In this document: positions 18,501-26,657 of the stretch, piece by piece | How positions within the stretch are numbered: the stretch's first letter is position 1 | Layout: every line of letters begins with the position of its first letter | From: Flammeovirga sp. SJP92 | GTDB taxonomy: Bacteria; Bacteroidota; Bacteroidia; Cytophagales; Flammeovirgaceae | Assembly (NCBI RefSeq): GCF_001583495.1 | Contig: NZ_LQAQ01000093.1 | Location: forward strand, 434,001-498,000 | DNA: 64,000 bases | Direction of reading: 5' to 3' | Position numbers and translations under genes: made by a program | Notes under the pieces: generated by a model | Databases searched by the model: none | The model's input: only the letters and a program-made list of their open reading frames with translations | What the model was told of the DNA's origin: nothing

Positions 18501-21496
18501 CTCACTTTCAACTTCCCTTGGTGCTCTTCCGTTGATTCAGGGAAAACATATACTGGTTGTATTCTTCGTTTTTCATATAGATCTTCTTCCCAGTATTGCT
18601 TAACCTTTTCTTCTGTTAGTATTTCTTCATAAAAACCCCTAGCTGAAATATTTTTTTCCAATAATTGACTATTGAAATCAAAGGATTTCATTTTAATATA
18701 TTCTTCTGAAAACTCGTATAAATAATTTGGTTCAAACTGAAAACTTCGTTCATATTCTCCCAGTACTTTTAATGTAGTTGTATCAATTACTGGCCCTGCA
18801 AATTGATATTGCTGTGCAGATGTTGGACTCAATAGATAAACATCTTTATTTTCTTCTAGCAGATAAGCATAACTTTTAAAATCATTCTTATAAATCATCG
18901 TGTATTTTGACCACCATCTTAACTCACTTTCTGTATAATAAGGTGACTTATCCATTACTGACATATTAGGAACTGAGTAAGAACGGTCTACGCTCAATAT
19001 AGTTTTTTTACCTTCTTCAAATTCATAATCTTTTAAAGTGACCTCATGCTTTGCTGTTCTCAATCTTACATTATGCTTACCACTTGCTACTCTTATAGAA
19101 TAGGGCTTCGAAATTGTTGTCCAGCCAAAATAAACTGGTACATGATCAATATATATCACATGTATTGGTTCAATTTCACCTTTATAAACCACATAGGGAA
19201 TGAATTGAGTAATTTGACTTTCGGTTGAATACGTAGCCTGGTATATCTTATTTTCCGGGTACAAGAAATTATAATAAGGAATACTATCCAACCCTGCCAA
19301 TACTTTCCAAGTAGCATAATCCAGCATAAAGTCACTACTTATTAATTGTTCATGATCTAGACTAAAATTATTGATTAATGATTTCCCTCTCTTTTTCTTT
19401 TTAGAAAATGATGGTGTTTTTTGTGGGGTATATTTAAACTTATTGGTAATGCCCAATGCTGTAATATCAACTCCTTCTACTGGTTTTCCTTTATAATCTG
19501 TGACTTGCACTTCAAAAGTTGCTTTTTGACCCGGAGTGACTAGTTTTGGTACGTTAACTTTCAGGTCGAGTTGTAGCTCATTAGGAGATGGTATCAAATA
19601 ATTTTCTGTCTTAAGTTCACCTGCCCACAGATAATTTACTGTCAAGTAATAATTCTTCTTGTTTTTAACTTCTCTATTAAAAGAAAGTGTTTGTCCGTAT
19701 CCTTTTTCTTGAACTTTATTGATTTTGTATAGGGTATAGTTAAAAGGAAGATTCCTAGGATTGTCTACTTTTACCTTGATAGAATCAGCTGTCCTTTCTG
19801 TAAAAACTTGTAGAGAAGATTTTAAAGTTCTCATTGCAACCTGCTCTTGAAATCCATCACTTGTTTCAACAAGATACTTTCTGTAATAAGGAGTCACAGG
19901 AACCTGAAATGGCAATGCTCCTTTTTGTTCTAAAGTTTTATTTCCGAAGGCATCAATGCCATAGACCTTACCTTCCTGCTGTATGACCTCACCGTTCACT
20001 AAATAGTTCAACGATAAATTCTCCCCTTCTAGGTTTGATGTGATTTCTTTATGATTATAGAAATAATTAACTTTCTCTTTTTGGATTTTCACCTCATTAT
20101 CTGAAGTTCTCATTTTTACACTTACCTCATATTCAAAATCTGCCTTAGGAAAGGACTGATCCGAAAGAAGAAGTTCAGTTTCTCCACTAGAAGATAACTT
20201 TTTATTTATTTTGTATAGAGTATTAGGTACAAAAACACTATCAGCATGATACTTATCTACAGCATTTGAAGTTAAGGTAACCTCAACAGTGGCATCCTTT
20301 AAATTAAGATCATTTTCATCTGTTCCTTTTACAAAAAGTTTGAAGTCTTTATTTCTGTAATGTTGATGATTATCTACTCTCACTTCCAATTGATTTTTCC
20401 CTAATTCATACTCCTCATAACTAAAGAACCCAGAAGTAACCGTTCTACCTTTTCTATCCCTAAGTTCTATACTATATCTTTTATCTAATTTTAATTCCAA
20501 TGAATCTGATAAATCAAACTCAAAAGAGTACCCTCCCTTCTCGTAAGGCATTATTTCTCCCAAGTCAATTTCTTTACCATAACCATATAAATAAGCAGTC
20601 AACACTTTACTATAAGGCTTCCCATTTTTCTTATTAACTATATATGCTTTGAACCTTACCTTTTCAGCAGGTTTATATATGGGTTTATTGAATACAAAGT
20701 ATCCATTATATTTATTGTAATAATTATGATTATTATTACGGTAATTGCCATCAAAGCAACGGGCAACTTTATCAGCTGTTTTTATTGCAAATTCTTTTGT
20801 TCGATAAATAGTTCCTCGTGGATAATTGTATTTTATGGATTTCACTCCATCAATCGGTAAATGAACTACATAACGTACTGGTAAATAAACCACATAATAA
20901 ATAGGAAAATACACATACTTCAATGGTGTTCCATTGACCACTTTTCGCCACCCTCTTTTGAATACTGAGTTACCCACCCTCCTATTCAAATGTCTATAAC
21001 TAACATACCCATCATAAGATACTTTCAGTAATCCTTTTTTATTTGATTTTTTATCAATGTAAGCTTTCCTTTCCTCATCAAACCGAAGTGTTTTATTATT
21101 TACCTTTACCGTTGCACCTTCAATACAATTTCCTTTAAGATCATACACTTGTACTACCAAATCTTTATCATTATTCAATACAAAAACCTCCAAGGATTCC
21201 TCAGAATATAGCTCTACATACTGTTCATTACCGACGATTTCTGTTATCAAATAATGACCTAAAGGAAGGTATAAGTCGTTTGGAAAAGAGTCTGATGCTA
21301 TTGAGTCAATCAAAGTATGATAAAAAGATTGATCCACTACATAAATACCATCTTGATAAATTTTTTCAGCCTCTTGATTGGTGATTTTGTAGATATAAGT
21401 ATAGTAACTTGACCTACGTGAATTCAATAAATCCTGAGAAAAAACGGATATAGAAATACATAAAAAGAAAAGTAAAAGCTTCAGTTTGCTTGTCAT
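15572..21496 (-). CDS. Giant secreted alpha-2-macroglobulin-like protein with internal SusC-type plug segment
   Basis: 1974 residues from the ATG at 21496, where MTSKLKLLLFFLCISISVFS forms a signal peptide. A longer frame from 21631 starts upstream of the predicted promoter and is rejected. Macroglobulin-type beta domains include a KPIYKPAEKVRFKAY segment near 270 typical of MG2. The A2M segment TFPDDITKWDTHFLAMN lies near 1360. The motif C1543-N-E-Q1546 matches the thioester CxEQ, so covalent trapping chemistry may be intact. At about 1120-1305 sits a carboxypeptidase-regulatory-like domain (GIVTDSQVGPIPGVTVMVEG), then EEVVVIGYGT and a plug-like segment ending RSTSIYGSRGANGVVLIEMS, the N-terminal layout of SusC proteins. 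No beta-barrel follows. Family role: protease trapping or envelope defence; the use of the plug part is unknown. Confidence 0.8.
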   Translation of the reverse strand: MTSKLKLLLFFLCISISVFSQDLLNSRRSSYYTYIYKITNQEAEKIYQDGIYVVDQSFYHTLIDSIASDSFPNDLYLPLGHYLITEIVGNEQYVELYSEESLEVFVLNNDKDLVVQVYDLKGNCIEGATVKVNNKTLRFDEERKAYIDKKSNKKGLLKVSYDGYVSYRHLNRRVGNSVFKRGWRKVVNGTPLKYVYFPIYYVVYLPVRYVVHLPIDGVKSIKYNYPRGTIYRTKEFAIKTADKVARCFDGNYRNNNHNYYNKYNGYFVFNKPIYKPAEKVRFKAYIVNKKNGKPYSKVLTAYLYGYGKEIDLGEIMPYEKGGYSFEFDLSDSLELKLDKRYSIELRDRKGRTVTSGFFSYEEYELGKNQLEVRVDNHQHYRNKDFKLFVKGTDENDLNLKDATVEVTLTSNAVDKYHADSVFVPNTLYKINKKLSSSGETELLLSDQSFPKADFEYEVSVKMRTSDNEVKIQKEKVNYFYNHKEITSNLEGENLSLNYLVNGEVIQQEGKVYGIDAFGNKTLEQKGALPFQVPVTPYYRKYLVETSDGFQEQVAMRTLKSSLQVFTERTADSIKVKVDNPRNLPFNYTLYKINKVQEKGYGQTLSFNREVKNKKNYYLTVNYLWAGELKTENYLIPSPNELQLDLKVNVPKLVTPGQKATFEVQVTDYKGKPVEGVDITALGITNKFKYTPQKTPSFSKKKKRGKSLINNFSLDHEQLISSDFMLDYATWKVLAGLDSIPYYNFLYPENKIYQATYSTESQITQFIPYVVYKGEIEPIHVIYIDHVPVYFGWTTISKPYSIRVASGKHNVRLRTAKHEVTLKDYEFEEGKKTILSVDRSYSVPNMSVMDKSPYYTESELRWWSKYTMIYKNDFKSYAYLLEENKDVYLLSPTSAQQYQFAGPVIDTTTLKVLGEYERSFQFEPNYLYEFSEEYIKMKSFDFNSQLLEKNISARGFYEEILTEEKVKQYWEEDLYEKRRIQPVYVFPESTEEHQGKLKVSFRSTLKQKDNPLNKLLVKLDDPQFMRVYPGNTTVFHALDSGYYQLIYFYSENRYHIEDSLKVQERGTNHFIVDCPQEYKQDEFGKKFSKIIEKLIYPTETDDLDKTEEWKEIQNSFRETFSSRSDGKIVQGIVTDSQVGPIPGVTVMVEGTTHETITDFQGYFSLSMPKAINNLIFKSIGYESKTVLVDGDFIEVEMFYDQESLEEVVVIGYGTTRKRFPSNAAIPVHAQVSGITIDETSTGLKIKEVNSIEGVPAPLYVINGKIYTGDVSKIDPNLIQKYSILRDARSTSIYGSRGANGVVLIEMSSSSIEKLGLKLGGNAEVTNDFMAQAQKRTSIRNNFKDDAFWQPKLKSDKNGKVKFEVTFPDDITKWDTHFLAMNGKKQSGYAEENIKSYMPLTGQVNLPRFLVASDQVKAVGKSLNYMGDTLQSDIVFSIDKKKQWEKSVIISDVHIDTLTFTSTNDSVALSYTVNSQNGFFDGEERTIPVYPLGLEVAKGDFYVLENDTTIQLQSNDGPTKLYAKSSYLGALESEIEHVVRYRYLCNEQLASKLKAHLSAYTISQYKEQKYENTAQIEKLLTKLSKKRNEAQLWGWWEGNSTSNWISIHVLEALAQARELGFIVPINTTETIERLLVSFQSDTLSTQKLKTLQLVYALDPQGNYQKQVHDLDKIKTFTFYEQLQLMRMKQKAGLSIEMDSIKRYRQETMFGNIYFENEEKGRVGVWSNRITDNALQNTLLVYQIYRDDSLYHNENEMRKMRNYLLEKRKAGYWNNTYTSSKVIETILPDVIKHNGQATSSTLILSGSKNGTITQFPLELDLQKGEELTISKKGDFPIYLTQYSNYWESSPLEKSDHFEVNTYFEDQNTQTLKSGEKINLVVEVDVKKNADYVMVNVPIPAGCSYASKKQGLYYEVHREYFKNEVAIFCKKLNKGNYTFTVELLPRYTGEYHLNPAKAELMYFPTFYGNNELKEVGIQ

Positions 21497-21563
21497 TGTA
21501 ATAGAATAATTAATGTTGTTAGTTCTTATCATTAAATATAAAGGTAGAGATTTTTCACCTAAA

Positions 21564-21571
21564 CAAATATA
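21564..21571 (-). promoter_or_regulatory. Predicted -7 promoter element of the macroglobulin gene
   Basis: On the minus strand this reads TATATTTG, an exact TAnnTTTG match. It lies 68 bases before the ATG at 21496 and downstream of the longer alternative start at 21631, which argues against that longer start. Confidence 0.5.
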
Positions 21572-21679
21572 ATCTTCACAACTGATGAATTCGCAGATTA
21601 TTTTATCCAATTGGTAGAGTTTATTACCCATTCTATTATGTGATTCTTAATTTTATTCTTATCAAAAATAACCTACGAA

Positions 21680-23020
21680 ATGAAAAAAATATATATAATC
21701 CTATTGGTGGCATTGAGTATTTTAGGCTCCGCTTACACCATCAACCGTCAATCAAAAGACAACTTGAAATATCCTATTGTTGGGACTAATCAGAGCAAAG
21801 CTTTTGATAATAAAAAAGAAATAAAATTGCCTAAGGAAGGTGATTCGTTTTATGGTCAAAATGCCAATTTCCTGGGGAACACTCCAAAGTATAAAAACAA
21901 TGGCGATGGTACTGTCACTGATTTGGTTACAGGGTTGATGTGGCAAAATTCATTGGATCATAATGGTGATGGTAAAATTGATGTAAATGATAAACTATCT
22001 TATAAAGACCTTCTGAAACAAGTGAAAAAGGAGAATACGGGAGGCTATACAGATTGGCGATTACCTACCATTAAGGAACTGTATTCATTGATTATGTTTA
22101 GTGGGCAAGACATCAATCCTCAAGCGAAAAGTGTAAACGGTAATCAGCCTTTTATCAATACTGATTATTTTGATTTTGCTTATGGTGATACTGATGCTGG
22201 CGAACGACTTATTGATCAGCAATGTGCAACGAGCACGATCTATTACGGTGAACAGGAATTGGTATTTGGGGTAAATTTTGCTGATGGACGAATCAAAGGT
22301 TATGGAAAGAAGCTACGTAATAAGGAAAAACTTTTTGGTTACTTTCTAGTAAGAGGAAATGCAGATTATGGTACCAATGATTTTAAGGATAACGGGGACG
22401 GAACTGTTTCAGATTTGAACACAGGTTTAATGTGGATGAAAGCCGACTCTAAAAAGGGAATGAACTGGGAAGAGGCTTTAAAATATGCCCAAGAAAATAC
22501 TACCGGCAATCACTCTGATTGGAGATTACCTGATGCTAAAGAACTGGAATCTATTGTAGACTATGAGAGAGTAGCCAAGAATGATGACCACCCAGCCATT
22601 GACCCTATCTTTGAGATTTCTTCTATCCAAAATGAAAGGGGAGAAAATGACTTTGCTTTTTATTGGTCCAACACCACTCATGAAAATAGTGGTAGAAATG
22701 GTGGTGGTACAGCAGTCTATGTAGCCTTTGGAAAATCACTTGGGAATATGCCGGCTAGACCTGAAAGAGGTCATGGAAATGGACAACGACCTATGGGACC
22801 TCCTCCTGGCGGTAGACCTCCACAAGGTCAAGGACAGCAAGGCCCTTCTATGAGACAAAGTAACAGTAATCAAGCTCCTAACTGGATTGATATTCATGGA
22901 GCCGGCAGTCAAAGAAGTGACCCAAAATCTGGTGATCCTTCAAAATATAAAAATGGTAGAGGACCTCAAGGAGATGCAATCCGAATCAACAATTATGTTC
23001 GTTTAGTTAGAAATATTTGA
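21680..23020 (+). CDS. Exported protein with two DUF1566 (Lcl C-terminal-like) domains
   Basis: 446 residues with an N-terminal hydrophobic export segment (about 4-19). Two copies of the DUF1566 module are seen: NNGDGTVTDLVTGLMWQNS with YTDWRLPTIKELYSLI, and DNGDGTVSDLNTGLMWMKA with HSDWRLPDAKELESIV. The first copy carries an EF-hand-like DHNGDGKIDVND, suggesting calcium binding. A Pro/Gly/Gln-rich stretch at about 350-395 (RPMGPPPGGRPPQGQGQQGP) is a flexible insertion inside the second module, which closes with NNYVRLVRNI. Function is unknown; relatives are surface proteins. It is divergent from the macroglobulin gene, 183 bases apart. Confidence 0.7.
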   Translation: MKKIYIILLVALSILGSAYTINRQSKDNLKYPIVGTNQSKAFDNKKEIKLPKEGDSFYGQNANFLGNTPKYKNNGDGTVTDLVTGLMWQNSLDHNGDGKIDVNDKLSYKDLLKQVKKENTGGYTDWRLPTIKELYSLIMFSGQDINPQAKSVNGNQPFINTDYFDFAYGDTDAGERLIDQQCATSTIYYGEQELVFGVNFADGRIKGYGKKLRNKEKLFGYFLVRGNADYGTNDFKDNGDGTVSDLNTGLMWMKADSKKGMNWEEALKYAQENTTGNHSDWRLPDAKELESIVDYERVAKNDDHPAIDPIFEISSIQNERGENDFAFYWSNTTHENSGRNGGGTAVYVAFGKSLGNMPARPERGHGNGQRPMGPPPGGRPPQGQGQQGPSMRQSNSNQAPNWIDIHGAGSQRSDPKSGDPSKYKNGRGPQGDAIRINNYVRLVRNI

Positions 23021-23026
23021 TATAAA

Positions 23027-23056
23027 AATAGCCTTCACAAAATCTTGAAGGCTATT
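23027..23056. terminator. Terminator between the DUF1566 gene and the nitroreductase gene
   Basis: AATAGCCTTCA (23027-23037) and TGAAGGCTATT (23046-23056) form an 11-bp perfect stem. On the minus strand it is followed by TTTTATA, so it mainly serves the nitroreductase gene, but it can act for both convergent genes. Confidence 0.85.
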
Positions 23057-23089
23057 ACTCATCTATCATTTATTATACAACTTCGGAGG

Positions 23090-23689
23090 TTAGACTAACT
23101 CAACCACCTCTTGCATTTCTAGTCTTTGTTTTGAAGTTTTAGAAGGTTGGTTACCGTCTTCCTCATCTCTGTAACCAATCATAACAGCTACAAGTGGCTG
23201 ATATCCTTCCAAACCTAAAATCTCTTTATACTTATCATTTTCAATACCTTCCATTGGTGTAGAATCAATATCCATAGAAGCGATTGCTGACAAGAAATAA
23301 CCTACTGCAAGGTACACTTGTTCAGACATCCAAGTTTTGATTTTTTCTTCACCTTGAGGTTTTAAGAAATTATTGTAGTACCAAACTGCACCTTCTGCTA
23401 AGTAAGACTCCATTTTGCCTTCAAACTTCGCCAAATCATCCACTACACTAAATACTACAACGTGACTTCCTTCTACTAATTTCTCCTCATTGAAATACGA
23501 AGCTTTCCCTAATTTCTCTTTTACTTCTTGATCACCGACAATCGTAAATTTCCAAGGTTGAGAATTGATTGAAGAGGGGCTGTATTGAAGGATTTCTTTG
23601 ATTTTTTCAATATCAACTGCACTTACTTTTTTAGAGGCGTCGTATTTTTTTGTAGTGTATCTCGATTTTGCTACTTCTAAGAATTCCAT
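23090..23689 (-). CDS. NAD(P)H-dependent nitroreductase family flavoprotein
   Basis: A 199-residue FMN-binding nitroreductase of the NfsB type. It starts MEFLEVAKSRYTTKKYDASK and contains YSPSSINSQPWKFTIV, which contacts the flavin phosphate. It also has VYLAVGYFLSAIASMDIDSTPMEG and the C-terminal KTSKQRLEMQEVVE. It reduces quinones or nitroaromatics in the cytoplasm. The divergent HxlR regulator gene (198 bases apart) and an operator-like dyad over its start site suggest induction by electrophiles. The natural substrate is not decided by sequence. Confidence 0.9.
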   Translation of the reverse strand: MEFLEVAKSRYTTKKYDASKKVSAVDIEKIKEILQYSPSSINSQPWKFTIVGDQEVKEKLGKASYFNEEKLVEGSHVVVFSVVDDLAKFEGKMESYLAEGAVWYYNNFLKPQGEEKIKTWMSEQVYLAVGYFLSAIASMDIDSTPMEGIENDKYKEILGLEGYQPLVAVMIGYRDEEDGNQPSKTSKQRLEMQEVVELV

Positions 23690-23780
23690 AATGTTTTTTT
23701 ATTGTTTGATTTTCTGAACTTTAAATTGAAAAGTAGTTGCTAATAATTCTGTTTTAGAATAAGTATCTAAATAAATTTTA

Positions 23781-23803
23781 GTAACTTTACTTTTGATAGT
23801 TAC
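23781..23803. promoter_or_regulatory. Inverted repeat at the nitroreductase transcription start (HxlR operator candidate)
   Basis: GTAACT (23781-23786) and AGTTAC (23798-23803) are exact reverse complements with an 11-base spacer. The site directly follows the predicted -7 box on the minus strand, so a bound repressor would cover the start point. Confidence 0.5.
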
Positions 23804-23810
23804 AAACATA
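23803..23810 (-). promoter_or_regulatory. Predicted -7 promoter element of the nitroreductase gene
   Basis: On the minus strand this reads TATGTTTG, matching TAnnTTTG. The leader would be about 105 bases. One base overlaps the operator-like dyad. Confidence 0.45.
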
Positions 23811-23887
23811 ATTAGTGTTGTCATAGAAATCAATAACGGGCAAAAATGTAAGTATCTATTTTTAACGTTTATTTAATAAAAACAAGC

Positions 23888-24247
23888 ATGAAATTTAAGG
23901 TAGACGGAAAAGAGTACCCTTGTTGTACAAGCTTGACCATGAAATATATAGGTGGCAAATGGAAGTCAGTGATTTTGATTCATCTAAAAAATGGTACTTT
24001 AAGGTATAATGAGATTCGAAAATTAATTCCTACGGTAAGTGAAAGGACATTAAGCCTTCAACTGAAGCAATTGGAAGAGGATGGACTGATTGAAAGGAAT
24101 GTGATCCCTACTGACAAACCTCCTTTGAGAGTAGAATACAGCATGACAGATTTCGGGAAAACACTTATTCCTTTATTAGTAACGATTTCTGAATGGGGTG
24201 AAGAAGCGGTAAAATGGGATCCGAAAGTTGAAGAAATTGAGGAATAG
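23888..24247 (+). CDS. HxlR-family winged-helix transcriptional regulator
   Basis: A 119-residue protein with the HxlR signature CTSLTMKYIGGKWKSVILIHL, then LRYNEIRKLIPTVSERTLSLQLKQLEEDGLI and RVEYSMTDFGKTLIPLL. The domain is a dimeric winged helix. An N-terminal Cys12-Cys13 pair sits where redox-sensing cysteines occur in YodB/HypR-type members, so it probably senses quinone or thiol stress. It is divergent from a nitroreductase gene, its likely target. Length and start are normal. Confidence 0.93.
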   Translation: MKFKVDGKEYPCCTSLTMKYIGGKWKSVILIHLKNGTLRYNEIRKLIPTVSERTLSLQLKQLEEDGLIERNVIPTDKPPLRVEYSMTDFGKTLIPLLVTISEWGEEAVKWDPKVEEIEE

Positions 24248-24278
24248 AAAAGGTGAGCCTTTTGACTCACCTTTTCTC
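24248..24278 (+). terminator. Intrinsic terminator after the HxlR gene
   Basis: AAAAGGTGAG (24248-24257) pairs with CTCACCTTTT (24266-24275), starting at the stop codon of the regulator gene. Confidence 0.88.
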
Positions 24279-24422
24279 ATTTCAAAATACTGCTCATAAA
24301 ATATATCCCTTCTGTATTAATAATAGATAAATTCCATACTCAATCTCAAAAAATATTTTCAATCACTATAAAATTGAATTAATATTGCACTTCCTAAAAC
24401 AAAATAATATTTTGTTAAACCC

Positions 24423-25655
24423 ATGAAAAATTTCGAAGAGAAATACAATTTAATAGTTAAAATAGGAAATGCACTTCATAAATTTGGATGTTCTTCACTT
24501 AGAGTAGAAACTTACATTCAAGATGTCGCCAAACATATTGGTGTAGAAGTTTCCTGTCAAGTGACTACGAATACCCTCAATTATCAAATTGAAGATCCAC
24601 GGACCAAAGAGCGTCAAGTCCTCCTGCAATATATTCCATTAGGAAGCAACAACCTGGGAAAATTGGCCGACCTCCACAAGCAAATCAGAACGGCTTTTAT
24701 GGAGGGACATGATTATGAAACAATTACTCAAAACATTGATAAGGTCATTCAGAAAAAGAAGATCTACAACGAGTTCACTTTAGCATTAGCATATACTATT
24801 ATTCCTCCCTCTTTTTTGGGGTTGATTGGTGCTAGCTGGGTGACTTTTATATTTAGTTTTCTGATGGGTTTTATTGGCTATTTGATCGCAAAGAGTGTGA
24901 GCAGGTTTAATACTTCCCGCTATACAGTAGAGTTTTATACTGCATTTGTATGCTCTTTTATAGGTTGCTGGTGTAAATATTATATTCCTGATTTAGATGT
25001 CATAGAACTCAGTTTGGCCTCAGTGATCTTATACGTTCCGGGATTGACAATTTCCATTGCACTGGAAGAAATTTCTTTCAATCAATTCAACTCCGGGTCA
25101 GGTTTCCTCTTTAATGCCATTATGATTTTCCTCAAACTCTTTATTGGAGTCTATCTAGGCATGGCATTAGGTCACTTTATTTTTGGACTAGAAGAAGATG
25201 TCTATATTAATGAAATTCCACAATGGATGCATTTTATAGCATTGCCAGTATTATCTATAGGACTCGGAATTGTATTCAACACCAAACCCAACGATCTCTT
25301 TATTGGTTTATTTTTAGCTGTTATTGCCTTTTGGGGACCTATGATTTTTCAAGAAAATATAGGGTGGATTTTTGGAACTTTTATTAGTGCATTCTTGATT
25401 ACTTTTTTGAGTATATTATTGAGTAAATGGAGAAATGTACCGCCTTCAGTTTATCTCTTACAAGGTATAGTTATTCTCGTTCCAGGAAGTCGACTATTTA
25501 TGGGGCTGTCCCATCAATTCAGAAATGATCCCATAATTGATAACCCAAGTATTGGTACTTCAGGACTCTTAATGTTTTGTGCTATTGTAGTAGGTATGCT
25601 TGTCGCTTACAGCATGTACTATCCTAATCTAGACAATAGAGAAAATGTCATATAA
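24423..25655 (+). CDS. Threonine/serine exporter (ThrE) family membrane protein
   Basis: A 410-residue protein. Residues 1-120 form a soluble domain with KIGNALHKFGCSSLRVE and TTNTLNYQI, typical of the ThrE N-terminal half. About ten membrane helices follow, with VPGLTISIALEEI near 205 and the second half containing ILVPGSRLFMGL near 360. ThrE proteins export threonine and serine using the proton gradient. Here both the N-terminal (ThrE) and C-terminal (ThrE_2-like) membrane parts are in one chain, as in actinobacterial ThrE. It is a single-gene unit with a terminator behind it. The substrate is inferred from the family. Confidence 0.85.
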   Translation: MKNFEEKYNLIVKIGNALHKFGCSSLRVETYIQDVAKHIGVEVSCQVTTNTLNYQIEDPRTKERQVLLQYIPLGSNNLGKLADLHKQIRTAFMEGHDYETITQNIDKVIQKKKIYNEFTLALAYTIIPPSFLGLIGASWVTFIFSFLMGFIGYLIAKSVSRFNTSRYTVEFYTAFVCSFIGCWCKYYIPDLDVIELSLASVILYVPGLTISIALEEISFNQFNSGSGFLFNAIMIFLKLFIGVYLGMALGHFIFGLEEDVYINEIPQWMHFIALPVLSIGLGIVFNTKPNDLFIGLFLAVIAFWGPMIFQENIGWIFGTFISAFLITFLSILLSKWRNVPPSVYLLQGIVILVPGSRLFMGLSHQFRNDPIIDNPSIGTSGLLMFCAIVVGMLVAYSMYYPNLDNRENVI

Positions 25656-25691
25656 AAAAAGCATCGAATAGAATCAACTACTCGATGCTTT
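25654..25691. terminator. Bidirectional terminator between the exporter and DUF4136 genes
   Basis: AAAAGCATCGA and TCGATGCTTT (25682-25691) form a 10-bp stem with a 13-base loop. Seven A on the left give a T-run for the minus strand, serving the DUF4136 gene; the plus strand gets only TTTC. Confidence 0.8.
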
Positions 25692-25715
25692 CAAGTTAAC
25701 ACGTTTCCTCTTTTA

Positions 25716-26270
25716 CTATTTTGCAGGGTATTTATTGAAAATACTCTTCACAAAACGGTTTATATTTCTTTCTCTGACTACTGGGCTTTCCTGCTTTTCA
25801 GTCAATGTACTTACCGCTGCTGCTTCCCAAAGTAGTTTTCTTGCATTAGTATCAAAAATATCTATTACAAAAGTCCCTTCTGTGTATTCATACTCAGAGT
25901 AGTGAGTAGCACCCATACCCCAAGGGCCGTACCATCCACCGTATCCAGCATTATAAGAAGTTACGCTTTTCTTTTCTTTTGTAGTGAATACCATACCCAC
26001 TTGCAAGTCGGCAGTTGTATCCTGCTCAGAATAAGTATATCCTAAGTTTTGCATGTTAGCAATGACTGCATTTTTTACTCTTTCGCGGTCAAACTGATTA
26101 ATTTTCGCGTTTGTCTTTTGGAAAGGTAAAAGACTAAAAGTTTGGTATGCATTGAAGTTTGTCCCAGGATTATAATCTGTCACAATTTTCGTTGATGAAC
26201 AAGACGTTACTAAAAATGTAACACTGATCAACATTGCAGCCGATAATAATAATTTTTTGAGGTTTTTCAT
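25716..26270 (-). CDS. DUF4136 lipoprotein
   Basis: A 184-residue protein with a lipoprotein signal (VTFLVTSC, lipid-attached Cys24). It has the DUF4136 pattern: an N-terminal DYNPGTNFNAYQTFSLLP strand-helix unit, AVIANMQNLGYTYSEQDTTADLQVGM in the middle, and FVIDIFDTNARKLLWEAAAVSTL near the end. A Gly/Trp/Tyr-rich insertion (GYGGWYGPWGMG) lies near 108-121. The function of the family is unknown; members are envelope lipoproteins. It is monocistronic, with terminators on both sides. Confidence 0.85.
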   Translation of the reverse strand: MKNLKKLLLSAAMLISVTFLVTSCSSTKIVTDYNPGTNFNAYQTFSLLPFQKTNAKINQFDRERVKNAVIANMQNLGYTYSEQDTTADLQVGMVFTTKEKKSVTSYNAGYGGWYGPWGMGATHYSEYEYTEGTFVIDIFDTNARKLLWEAAAVSTLTEKQESPVVRERNINRFVKSIFNKYPAK

Positions 26271-26477
26271 GATGATAATATTTTGATTGTTTAGAACGAA
26301 ATAAAATCGAGTATCTCATTTTATACGTAAATATTATAAATACTCACGAATTCTTTATTAAAGTTTACTGATTAAGCGTTAGCAAGTTTTAAGACCTAAC
26401 AATCTTTAAGCGGTTATATACTATTTTAACTTAACAACATTAAACATTTTAATCGGAAATTATCATAGATCAAGAAC

Positions 26478-26507
26478 AAAAAAAGACGCTACTTCTGTAA
26501 CGTCTTT
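26478..26507 (-). terminator. Distal terminator downstream of susCD
   Basis: On the minus strand AAAGACGTTAC and GTAGCGTCTTT form an 11-bp stem with one mismatch, followed by seven T. With the hairpin at 26573-26603 it forms a tandem stop behind susD. The remaining part of the 387-base gap (26271-26477 and 26508-26572) shows nothing further. Confidence 0.75.
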
Positions 26508-26572
26508 CTTTATTTTTTGAAAAAGTCTAAGTACTATCTTTTAAGGACAGTGTACTCACAAGAACAATTTTG

Positions 26573-26603
26573 AAAAACAGGCAGAGGAGAAAATTTCCTC
26601 TGC
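26573..26603 (-). terminator. Proximal terminator downstream of susCD
   Basis: GCAGAGGA (26581-26588) pairs with TCCTCTGC (26596-26603). On the minus strand the hairpin is followed by CTGTTTTTC. It starts 55 bases after the susD stop codon. Confidence 0.75.
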
Positions 26604-26657
26604 TTGTACTTAATTCATTGTCCGTTATATTATTATTCACCTAAATTCAAAAATTGA

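Larger units (their letters stand above)
23760..23858. promoter_or_regulatory. Two TAAGTATCTA direct repeats in the divergent region
   Basis: The 10-mer TAAGTATCTA occurs at 23760-23769 and at 23849-23858, 89 bases apart, on either side of the nitroreductase promoter and its dyad. HxlR-family sites reported in Bacillus contain similar TACT/AGTA elements. An additional HxlR role is inferred only. Confidence 0.35.

Noticed and set aside
21497-21631. 45-residue N-terminal extension of the macroglobulin-like protein
   Set aside because: It would place the signal peptide internally and begins upstream of the TATATTTG box at 21564-21571.
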